From the NCBI GenBank assembly GCA_021798135.1, contig JAJZYI010000209.1, forward strand, positions 1 to 5,949: a DNA stretch of 5,949 nt, written 5' to 3'. A model generated the notes under the pieces. The model searched no databases. It saw nothing but the letters and a program-made list of their open reading frames with translations, and was not told where the DNA came from. This DNA comes from Actinomycetes bacterium. GTDB lineage: Bacteria > Actinomycetota > Acidimicrobiia > Acidimicrobiales > UBA8190. Below, in pieces: positions 1-5,508 of this stretch (positions are counted from its first letter, which is position 1; the number at the start of each line of letters is the position of its first letter). Made by a program: the position numbers and the translations under genes.

Positions 1-834
1 CCGGGCGCCGCCGGCACGTGCCGTGCCGCCCGCCGCGCCGCCGGCGGTGCCGGCGGCGGCGTCGCCGCTGCGGTCACCGAGCCGCGAGCGAAGCTGCAGG
101 ACCGCCTTGGTGTGGATCTGGCACACCCGGCTCTCGGTGACGCCGAGGATCTCGCCGATCTCCGCCAGCGTCAGGTTCTCGTAGTAGTAGAGCGACAGGA
201 CCGTGCGCTCGCGCTCGCCGAGCTTGGCGATGGCCTGGGAGAGGATCTCCTTGGCCTCCTTGTCCTCGAACAGGGCCACCGGCCCCGCCGTGGCGTCGGC
301 GATGGTGTCGCCCAGGGTCGTCCGATCAGAGCGGTCCCCGCCCACCATGAAGACCTCGTCGAGGGCGGCCACGCCGACGAAGGAGATCTGGCGCAGGACG
401 TCGTGCAGGTCCCGCTCCGACACCCCCATCTCGGCGGCGACCTCGGCGTCCGTCGGGGTCCGCAGCAGGTTCGCCTCGAGCGAGCTGTAGGCCTGCTCCA
501 CGGCACGAGCCTTGGCCCGCACCGAGCGGGGCACCCAGTCGATGGCCCGAAGCTCGTCGATGATGGCGCCGCGGATGCGGGGGATGGCATACGTCTCGAA
601 CTTGACCGCCCGCGAGGTGTCGTAGCGGTCGATGGCGTCGATGAGCCCGATGATCCCGTAGCTGACCAGGTCGGCTCCGTCCACGTGCTGCGGCAGCCCC
701 ACGGCGACCCGGCCCGCGACGTACTTGACCAGCGGCGAGTACAGGACGATGAGCTGCTGGCGGACCTCCGCGTCCCCGGTCGCCTTGTACCGCTCCCAGA
801 GCCGAGCGGACGCGCTGTCGTCTTCAGGTGCCAA
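1..834 (-). CDS. whiG: WhiG/FliA-family RNA polymerase sigma factor (partial, C-terminus off the left edge)
   Basis: This gene encodes a group 3 sigma factor of the sigma-28 class, which directs RNA polymerase to motility or, in Streptomyces, sporulation promoters. The frame is open from a TTG at 834 to the window edge (278 codons, no stop). Region 2 covers about residues 31-104, with YSPLVKYVAGRV, then FETYAIPRIRGAIIDELR and DWVPRSVR. Region 3 is about 107-165. Region 4 is about 190-252, with LYYYENLTLAEIGEILGV and the helix-turn-helix ending in ESRVCQIHTKAVLQLRSRL. These strings resemble Streptomyces WhiG more than enteric FliA, although FliA-type function is possible if the organism is flagellated. 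The TTG start is chosen because GGGGAGGAG lies 6 nt upstream and the protein begins MAPEDD just before the conserved LWERYK. It follows xerC by 14 nt, so the two are probably co-transcribed. After about residue 256 the chain becomes an Ala/Gly tail that continues past the edge. Confidence 0.93.
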   Translation of the reverse strand, partial: MAPEDDSASARLWERYKATGDAEVRQQLIVLYSPLVKYVAGRVAVGLPQHVDGADLVSYGIIGLIDAIDRYDTSRAVKFETYAIPRIRGAIIDELRAIDWVPRSVRAKARAVEQAYSSLEANLLRTPTDAEVAAEMGVSERDLHDVLRQISFVGVAALDEVFMVGGDRSDRTTLGDTIADATAGPVALFEDKEAKEILSQAIAKLGERERTVLSLYYYENLTLAEIGEILGVTESRVCQIHTKAVLQLRSRLGDRSGDAAAGTAGGAAGGTARAGGAR

Positions 835-840
835 CGCTTG

Positions 841-849
841 CTCCTCCCC
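841..849 (-). promoter_or_regulatory. Strong ribosome binding site that fixes the TTG start of the sigma factor
   Basis: On the minus strand GGGGAGGAG runs from 849 to 841 and leaves a 6-nt spacer to TTG at 834-832. Its first base is the last base of the xerC stop codon TAG (851-849). Translation of the sigma factor may therefore be coupled to termination on xerC. The frame stays open upstream of the TTG, so this site is the main reason for choosing that start. Confidence 0.75.
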
Positions 850-1796
850 TACGCCCGCGGGTGGGTGGACCCGTGGACGGCGAGCAACCGCTCCTTGCTC
901 ACATGAGTGTAGACCTGGGTCGTCTGCACGCTGGCGTGTCCCAGGAGCTCCTGCACGACGCGGAGGTCCGCTCCCCCGTCGAGCAGGTGGGTGGCGAAGG
1001 TGTGCCGGAGGGCGTGCGGATGGGCGGCCACCGGAGACCGCGCCCCGACCACCCGGTGGACGTCCCGGGGGCCGATCCGCCGCCCGTGCCGGTTCAGGAA
1101 CACCGCGTCGGTGGCGCCGCCGGCGCCGGGCACCGCGTCGGTGGCGCCGCCGGCGCCGGCCAGGTGGTGCCGCGCCGCCAGCCACCGCTCGACCGCGGCG
1201 GCGCCCGCCCGGTGCACGGGCAGGCGGCGGCGCTTGCCGCCCTTGCCCAGCACGGTCAACGTGCGGGAACGGAGGTCCACGTCCCCGAGGTCCAGGCCCG
1301 TGAGCTCGGACACCCGCAGCCCGCAGCCGTACAGCAGCTCGAGCATGGCGTCGTCGCGCAGCACGACCGCCTCGGCGCGCCTTCCTCCACCCGCGGCGGC
1401 GGGCTCGCCCGACGGCGCCGGGGGTGCGGGCCGGCGGCCGCCGTCGAGCAGCACGGCGACCTCGCGGTGGTCGAGCACCCGGGGCAGGCGGGCGGGCCCG
1501 GCAGGCACCGCCAGCCGGGCCGCCGGGTCCTCGGCGAGGACGCCGCGCTCGGTCAGCCAGCCGAAGTAGCTCCGCAGCGCGGCCGCCTTGCGAGCCACGG
1601 TCGCCCGGGCGTAGCGCCGCGTCGTCAGGTGCGCCAGGTAGCGGCGCAGCACCAGCCGGGTGACAGCCGCGGGGCCGTCGATGCCGCCGCGCCCGCACCA
1701 GGTCGCGAACGACCGCAGGTCGGTGCCATAAGCTCGTCGCGTGGCTGCTGCGCGGCCGTGGAGCGACCGCCAGAACCCGTCGAGGTCCCACTCCAT
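849..1796 (-). CDS. xerC: Tyrosine site-specific recombinase, XerC type
   Basis: XerC-type recombinases act with a partner (XerD) at dif sites to resolve chromosome dimers at division. From ATG at 1796 the product has 315 residues, near the usual ~300. The N-terminal core-binding (SAM-like) domain spans about residues 1-95. The catalytic domain follows and has every expected residue: R161 (GLRVSEL), K185 (GKGGKRR), H261 and R264 (HALRHTFATHL), H287 (LLGHAS) and nucleophile Y296 (QVYTHVS). It ends in HPRA, as XerC proteins typically do. Two insertions are unusual: a Pro/Ala/Gly linker at about 120-143, and a duplicated 10-residue unit at 213-232. The frame stays open to an ATG at 1868, but that 24-residue extension is AT-rich, repeat-bearing and unlike the family, so I start at 1796. 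A GGAGG lies 17 nt upstream, farther than ideal, so the exact start is less certain than the gene. Co-directional with the sigma factor downstream. Confidence 0.93.
   Translation of the reverse strand: MEWDLDGFWRSLHGRAAATRRAYGTDLRSFATWCGRGGIDGPAAVTRLVLRRYLAHLTTRRYARATVARKAAALRSYFGWLTERGVLAEDPAARLAVPAGPARLPRVLDHREVAVLLDGGRRPAPPAPSGEPAAAGGGRRAEAVVLRDDAMLELLYGCGLRVSELTGLDLGDVDLRSRTLTVLGKGGKRRRLPVHRAGAAAVERWLAARHHLAGAGGATDAVPGAGGATDAVFLNRHGRRIGPRDVHRVVGARSPVAAHPHALRHTFATHLLDGGADLRVVQELLGHASVQTTQVYTHVSKERLLAVHGSTHPRA
1101..1160 (-). repeat. 30-bp direct tandem duplication inside xerC
   Basis: Positions 1101-1130 and 1131-1160 are adjacent copies of one 30-bp unit that differ only at the last base (g versus c). 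On the coding strand this gives two 10-residue units, each ending GAGGATDAV (residues 213-222 and 223-232), placed just before the conserved AVFLN strand. The length is a multiple of three, so the reading frame is kept. The near identity suggests a recent slippage or unequal-exchange event. Confidence 0.95.
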
Positions 1797-1823
1797 ATGT
1801 ACAGAGAGTAACGCCTCCGGCAC

Positions 1824-1870
1824 ACAAATAGCTTCGATTTCCCATTTATGGACAAATAGTGGTCCCATTT
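1824..1870. repeat. Interleaved 8-bp direct repeats, A-B-A-B pattern
   Basis: On the plus strand ACAAATAG occurs at 1824-1831 and 1852-1859, and TCCCATTT at 1840-1847 and 1863-1870. The order is A-B-A-B with gaps of 8, 4 and 3 bases. All copies are exact. Both motifs are AT-rich in a strongly GC-rich window and fall only in the divergent promoter region. This could be an operator bound by a dimeric regulator, or the remnant of a duplicated ~25-bp unit. The binding protein, if there is one, is unknown. Confidence 0.8.
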
Positions 1871-1895
1871 CGCCAGAATCACACGGAGCGCGGTC

Positions 1896-1901
1896 TATGA
1901 T
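1896..1901 (+). promoter_or_regulatory. Candidate -10 box for the mtrA operon
   Basis: TATGAT differs from the consensus TATAAT at one position and lies at the downstream edge of the AT-rich island. It would put transcription start near 1908 and leave a leader of roughly 120 nt before mtrA. No good -35 hexamer is seen at the usual 16-18 bp upstream, so this rests on one element. Confidence 0.4.
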
Positions 1902-2005
1902 GGGCCGTCACGACGCCGGCCGCGGCATGCGGCAAGATCGCGTGGTGGCGCTCCGACCGGAATGCCGTCTCCGAGCACGGGCGACCGGCGCTGTCCTCGG
2001 ACGCC

Positions 2006-2019
2006 TGCCGGCGCCGGCA
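2006..2019. repeat. 14-bp perfect palindrome next to the mtrA ribosome binding site
   Basis: TGCCGGCGCCGGCA is a perfect dyad ending one base before the Shine-Dalgarno GGAGGG (2021-2026). In RNA it could form a 5-bp GC-rich stem with a GCGC loop directly against the ribosome site. It may be an operator, a translational control hairpin, or chance in GC-rich DNA. Confidence 0.5.
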
Positions 2020-2030
2020 CGGAGGGTCCC

Positions 2031-2708
2031 ATGAGCGCACGCATCCTGCTCGTCGAGGACGACGAGCGCATCCGCGCGTCGCTGCGTCTCGCCCTCGAGG
2101 ACGAGGGCTACGAGGTGGACGAGGCGGGCAGCGGCGAGGCCGCGCTGGAGCGGTTCGCCGAGCAGCCGGCGGACGTCGTGCTCATCGACGTGATGCTGCC
2201 GGGCATGGACGGGTTCGAGTGCTGCCGGCAGATCCGGCGGGGTTCGACGGTGCCGGTCATCATGGTGACCGCCCGCACCGACACCCACGACGTCGTCGCC
2301 GGCCTCGAAGCCGGCGCGGACGACTACGTGACCAAGCCGTTCGTGACGAAGGAGCTCGCCGCCCGCATCCGGGCCCTGCTGCGGAGGGCCCGGCCCGCCG
2401 ACGAGCCGAGCCTCGTCCAGTTCGGCGACATCGAGCTGCGCCCCGACGAGGGGATCGTGCGCCGTGCCGGCCAGGAGGTCCACTGCACGCGCACCGAGTT
2501 CCGGCTGCTGTGCGAGCTCGCCGCCAACCCCGGCAAGGTCCTGAGCCGGGAACAGCTCCTGGACCGGGTCTGGGGCTACGACTACTTCGGCGACGGCCGC
2601 CTCGTGGACGTCCACGTGCGCCGGCTGAGGACGAAGATCGAGCCCGACCCCGCCAATCCGCGCCACATCCTGACGGTCCGGGGCCTGGGCTACAAGCTGG
2701 CGGTGTGA
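2031..2708 (+). CDS. mtrA: OmpR/PhoB-family response regulator, MtrA-like
   Basis: This is the DNA-binding half of the MtrAB two-component system, which controls cell-wall, division and in some lineages replication or developmental genes. The product has 225 residues. The receiver domain is about residues 3-115, with acidic residues E9-D10-D11, phospho-acceptor D53 (LIDVMLPG), T80 and K102 (DDYVTKPF). The winged-helix output domain is about 128-225, with the recognition region LVDVHVRRLRTKIEPDP and the terminal wing ILTVRGLGYK. TARTDTHDVVAGLEAGADDY and VWGYDYFGDGRLVDVHV closely match the corresponding mycobacterial MtrA stretches as I recall them. The start at 2031 has GGAGGG 4 nt upstream; an in-frame ATG at 1962 lacks this and would add family-atypical residues. 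It heads an operon with the kinase and the lipoprotein. KdpE- or RegX3-like identity is less likely given the downstream LpqB-type gene. Confidence 0.93.
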   Translation: MSARILLVEDDERIRASLRLALEDEGYEVDEAGSGEAALERFAEQPADVVLIDVMLPGMDGFECCRQIRRGSTVPVIMVTARTDTHDVVAGLEAGADDYVTKPFVTKELAARIRALLRRARPADEPSLVQFGDIELRPDEGIVRRAGQEVHCTRTEFRLLCELAANPGKVLSREQLLDRVWGYDYFGDGRLVDVHVRRLRTKIEPDPANPRHILTVRGLGYKLAV

Positions 2709-2715
2709 CCGGCCC

Positions 2716-4701
2716 ATGGCCCTGCGACAGCACGCCGGGGGCGGCCGGTCCGGCGGCCGCCCGCGGGCCGGCGCAGCGCCGCCTGCGGGGGACGGCGACA
2801 CCCCGACCACCCCGGACCCTGCCGCACCGTCCGCGTCGGGCATCGGCACGCCACCGGCCGGCGCCGCACCGCCGGCCCGGCGCGCCACCGACGCGCCGGG
2901 GTCGGGACGGACCACACGGCTGGTCGTCCGGCTCGGCCTGACCCCGCGGCGGACCCCCCGCGCCCGGCCGGTGCCCCAGGCCGACGGCGGCGACGCCGCG
3001 CAGCCGGGCCACGCCAGGCGGGAGCTGCTGCGGCGGCTCACCTCGTGGCTGCCGGGCAACCAGGTCGGCCTCCGGGCCCGGATCACCACGATGTTCGGGC
3101 TCGGCGCGCTGCTGCTGTCCGCCCTGATGGGCGTGGGGACCTACCTGGTGGCCCGGCAGTTCACCCTCCACCAGCGCGAGTCGTCGGCGGTGCACCAGAC
3201 CTTCGTCGACGCCTCCCTGGCCAGGTCGTCGCTGCGCGGGCCCGCTCCCAACGTGGCCGCCCTGCTCGAGTCGCTGGACACCTCCGGCTCGCGCTCGGTG
3301 CTGGAGCTGCACGGCAGCTGGTTCTCGGCCTCGGTGCCCGTCGGCGAGCGCTCCATCCCCACGGCCATGCGGACCCTGGTGACGTCGGGGACCGCGGCCA
3401 CGCAGCTGATCGACCTGAGCGGGGTGCCGACCCTGGTGGTGGGCGTGCCCATCGCCAGCGTGGACGCCAGCTACTTCGAGTTCGTCTCGCTCGAGGACGT
3501 CGCCCGGTCGCTGCAGATCCTCGCCCTGGTGCTCACCGGGGCGGCGATCGTGACCACCGTCGCCGGTGCGGTCGTCGGGCGCTGGGCGAGCGGCCGGGCC
3601 CTCGACCCCCTCAGCGACGTGTCCCACGCGGCGGAGATCATCGCCCGGGGCCAGCTCGGCGCCCGCCTGCAGGCCGCCGACGACGCCGACCTGTCGCCGC
3701 TCGCCGAGTCGTTCAACCGCATGGCCGACGCGCTCCAGGAGCGGATCGAGCGCGAGGCCCGGTTCACCTCGGACGTCAGCCACGAGCTGCGCTCCCCCCT
3801 CACCACCCTGGCCACGTCGCTCGGCGTCCTCGAGGCGCACGGCAGTGGCCTGAGCGACCGCGGGCGCACGGCGCTCCGCCTGCTCGGGACGGAGGTCCGG
3901 CACTTCCAGCGGATGGTCGACGACCTGCTCGAGATCAGCCGGGTCGACACCGGGTCGGCCGTGCTGTCGCTCGACGACGTCGAGGTCGCCGAGCTGGTCG
4001 ACCACCTGGCCGCGTCGGGCAGCGCTCGTGGCGTCCCCGTCGCCATCGACCCGGCCGTGGCGCGCCTGCACCTGTCGGTCGACAAGCGGCGCATCGAGCG
4101 GATCATCGCCAACCTCGTCGCCAACGCCGCGCAGTACGCCGGGGGCGCCACCCTGCTGTCCGCCGAGCCCGGCGGGCGGCGGCCCGCGGGCGGGCAGGTG
4201 GGCGAGCCGGCGGGTGAGCCGGCGGGTGAGCCGGCGGGTGAGCCGGCGGGTGAGCCGGCGGGTGAGCCGGCAGGGGCACCCGGCGGCTCCTGGCCGGCAG
4301 GCGGCCTCCCCGCCGCCGCAGGCAGGCCGGCACCCGGCGGGGACGCCTCGCCCCCGGCCGCCGGGCCCGCTGTGCCCGCTGGCGGCCCTGCAGGCGTGGC
4401 ACTGCCGGGCCGGTGGGTGCACCTCGTGGTCAGCGACCGCGGACCGGGGATCGCCCCGGACGAGCGCCACCGGATCTTCGAGCGGTTCTACCGGGGCAGC
4501 GCCTCGGGCCGCCGGGGGGCCACCGAGGGCACCGGCCTGGGCCTGTCGCTCGTGGCCGAGCACGTGCGCCTGCACGGCGGCGCGGTCTGGGTGGAGGACG
4601 GCCCCGACGGCGAGAACCGCTTCGTCGTGGCCCTGCCGGCCCATCGCGGCCCCGCCCGGCGCCGCACGGCGGAAGGCCGCGACACGGAGGGCGCGCCGTG
4701 A
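2716..4701 (+). CDS. mtrB: Sensor histidine kinase, MtrB-like, with a repeat insertion in its ATPase domain
   Basis: This is a membrane histidine kinase of 661 residues, the probable partner of the upstream regulator (7-nt gap). A Pro/Ala/Gly/Arg-rich cytoplasmic extension covers about residues 1-115. TM1 is about 126-146, the extracellular sensor about 147-264 and TM2 about 266-288. HAMP follows to about 345. The dimerisation domain has phospho-acceptor H356 (DVSHELRSPLTT). The ATPase domain has the N box with N470 (NLVANAAQYA), the G1 box D574-x-G-x-G (DRGPGI), the F box (IFERFYRG, 587-594) and the G2 box GTGLGL (605-610), so all catalytic motifs are present. The distance from N470 to D574 is about 104 residues, where about 25-40 is usual. 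The excess is a low-complexity insert holding six GEPA units (496-519). The ATG at 2716 has no clear Shine-Dalgarno and may rely on coupling; GTG at 2971 (residue 86) is an alternative start. The sensor region resembles MtrB (YFEFVSLEDVARSL before TM2). Confidence 0.9.
   Translation: MALRQHAGGGRSGGRPRAGAAPPAGDGDTPTTPDPAAPSASGIGTPPAGAAPPARRATDAPGSGRTTRLVVRLGLTPRRTPRARPVPQADGGDAAQPGHARRELLRRLTSWLPGNQVGLRARITTMFGLGALLLSALMGVGTYLVARQFTLHQRESSAVHQTFVDASLARSSLRGPAPNVAALLESLDTSGSRSVLELHGSWFSASVPVGERSIPTAMRTLVTSGTAATQLIDLSGVPTLVVGVPIASVDASYFEFVSLEDVARSLQILALVLTGAAIVTTVAGAVVGRWASGRALDPLSDVSHAAEIIARGQLGARLQAADDADLSPLAESFNRMADALQERIEREARFTSDVSHELRSPLTTLATSLGVLEAHGSGLSDRGRTALRLLGTEVRHFQRMVDDLLEISRVDTGSAVLSLDDVEVAELVDHLAASGSARGVPVAIDPAVARLHLSVDKRRIERIIANLVANAAQYAGGATLLSAEPGGRRPAGGQVGEPAGEPAGEPAGEPAGEPAGEPAGAPGGSWPAGGLPAAAGRPAPGGDASPPAAGPAVPAGGPAGVALPGRWVHLVVSDRGPGIAPDERHRIFERFYRGSASGRRGATEGTGLGLSLVAEHVRLHGGAVWVEDGPDGENRFVVALPAHRGPARRRTAEGRDTEGAP
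4201..4272 (+). repeat. Six tandem 12-bp units encoding GEPA, inside the histidine kinase
   Basis: Six 12-bp units run without gaps. The four units from 4213 to 4260 are identical (GGTGAGCCGGCG). The first unit has C at its third base and the last has A at its final base. Each encodes Gly-Glu-Pro-Ala, giving residues 496-519. A diverged unit (GAPG) follows. Because 12 is a multiple of three, gain or loss of units keeps the kinase in frame, so copy number may vary between strains or be collapsed in assembly. Confidence 0.97.
4686..4701 (+). promoter_or_regulatory. Ribosome binding site and GTGA overlap linking mtrB and the lipoprotein gene
   Basis: GGAGG at 4686-4690 lies 7 nt before GTG at 4698-4700, inside the end of the kinase gene. 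The GTG overlaps the kinase stop TGA (4699-4701) as GTGA. This is a classic translational coupling arrangement and fixes the lipoprotein start. Confidence 0.8.
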
Positions 4702-5369
4702 GCGGGCCGGGACGCGGCGGAAGGGGACGTCGGCACCTGCGCCGGCGCGGCGGCCGCACCTGGCGCCGAGCCGGTGCCGCCATCGCCGCGGCCCTGGTGG
4801 GGGGCCTGGCACTGGCCGCCTGCGGCGTGCCCATCGGCGACCAGCCGTCGCCGATCGCTCACGGGGCGGTGCCGTTCGACCTGCTCGACCCGTCGGCGAC
4901 GAGCGGCACGCCGGGGTCGCCGACCACCACCACGCCGTTCCCCACCCAGCGCCTGACGCTGCAGATCTACCTGGTCGGGCCGGCGTCGCGGCTCGTGGCG
5001 GTCGACCGCGTGGTCCCGTCGCCGAGCGACCTGGTGTCCATCCTGCAGGCGCTCATCGCCGGGCCGAACAGCACCGAGGCCGCCGCCGGCCTGCAGGGCC
5101 AGATCCCGTCGCAGACCAAGGTCCTGAGCGGCACCCAGGTCCTCAACGGCATCGCCACCGTCGACCTCAGCGCGGCCTTCGGCCAGCTGGCCGGCCAGGC
5201 CCAGATCCTGGCCATCGCCCAGATCGTGTTCACCGTGACCGGGGACCTCTCCGGCGTGACCGGCGTCGCCTTCGAGATCGCGGGGCAGCCTGCGTCGATC
5301 CCCCAGCCCGACGGCGCCCTCGTCAACGTCGCCACCCGAGCCCAGTTCGCCGCCCTCGCTCCGGCATGA
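4698..5369 (+). CDS. lpqB: GerMN-domain lipoprotein in the LpqB position of the mtrAB operon
   Basis: This is a predicted exported lipoprotein of 223 residues. It begins with an Arg-rich n-region (about 1-24), then a hydrophobic stretch and the lipobox L39-A-A-C42, with C42 as the lipidated residue. A Ser/Thr/Pro linker (about 65-80) leads to a GerMN domain at about 82-195. That domain is recognisable by LTLQIYLVGPASRLVAVDRVV, the ALIAGP motif, then IPSQTKVLSGTQVLNGIATVDLSAAF. In other actinobacteria the gene after mtrAB is lpqB, whose product interacts with the MtrB sensor domain and modulates signalling; it is about 580 residues long, with GerMN domain(s) followed by a beta-propeller. Here the protein stops after GerMN, so the symbol reflects position and domain, not full-length homology. 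It overlaps mtrB by four bases and is therefore almost certainly co-transcribed. The role in tuning MtrB is inferred. Confidence 0.85.
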   Translation: MSGPGRGGRGRRHLRRRGGRTWRRAGAAIAAALVGGLALAACGVPIGDQPSPIAHGAVPFDLLDPSATSGTPGSPTTTTPFPTQRLTLQIYLVGPASRLVAVDRVVPSPSDLVSILQALIAGPNSTEAAAGLQGQIPSQTKVLSGTQVLNGIATVDLSAAFGQLAGQAQILAIAQIVFTVTGDLSGVTGVAFEIAGQPASIPQPDGALVNVATRAQFAALAPA

Positions 5370-5370
5370 G

Positions 5371-5385
5371 GAGGCCGACCGCCTC
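5371..5385. terminator. Small hairpin directly after the lipoprotein stop codon
   Basis: GAGGC-CGACC-GCCTC forms a perfect 5-bp stem with a 5-nt loop, starting 2 nt after the TGA (5367-5369). There is no T-tract, so it is only a weak candidate for the end of the mtrAB-lpqB transcript. Confidence 0.25.
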
Positions 5386-5429
5386 GCTCGCCAGAGCGCA
5401 CCGTCCGCGCCCACGCCCGCGGCGGCGCC

Positions 5430-5458
5430 TGCGTCCGCGCATGGCCCCTCGGGACGCA
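5430..5458. terminator. Possible bidirectional terminator between convergent genes
   Basis: TGCGTCC (5430-5436) and GGACGCA (5452-5458) form a perfect 7-bp stem with a 15-nt loop, in the middle of the 139-bp convergent gap (5370-5508). There is no T-run on either side. Location is the main support. Confidence 0.3.
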
Positions 5459-5508
5459 CCTGCCGGGCACGAGAGGGACCCGCGCCGCTCCGGCGGGCCC
5501 GCACGCCG

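Larger units (their letters stand above)
1797..2030. promoter_or_regulatory. Divergent intergenic region between xerC and mtrA, with an AT-rich island
   Basis: This 234-bp gap separates divergent genes and should hold promoters for both. Bases 1797-1880 are about 45% GC by hand count (38 of 84), and 1821-1870 about 38%, which stands out sharply from the GC-rich coding sequence around them. The island contains two interleaved pairs of 8-bp direct repeats. From about 1902 the sequence returns to high GC and forms the probable 5' untranslated leader of mtrA. I find no convincing gene in it. Minus-strand promoter elements for xerC are only suggestive: a TTGTCC at 1855-1850 and GCTATT at 1832-1827, with a 17-bp spacer. 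Confidence 0.7.

Noticed and set aside
1797..1868. 24-residue N-terminal extension of XerC from ATG 1868
   Set aside because: This stretch is AT-rich, holds the interleaved direct repeats, and has no family match; the family-like sequence starts at MEWDLDGFWRSL.
1962..2030. Upstream in-frame ATG for mtrA at 1962
   Set aside because: The added residues do not resemble MtrA, and the strong GGAGGG sits just before ATG 2031.
1908..3089. A 393-codon minus-strand frame opposite mtrA
   Set aside because: Composition is typical of an antisense shadow, no known domain is visible, and mtrA on the other strand is unmistakable.
4201..4272. A CRISPR-like or intergenic repeat array
   Set aside because: Units are 12 bp with no spacers and lie in frame within the kinase, so they are a coding microsatellite.
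2260..4812. An 850-codon open frame on the minus strand, opposite the kinase
   Set aside because: It lies antisense to a kinase with all motifs intact, is Arg/Gly/Pro-rich, and its repeat section is just the reverse of the GEPA units. Long antisense frames are normal in GC-biased DNA.
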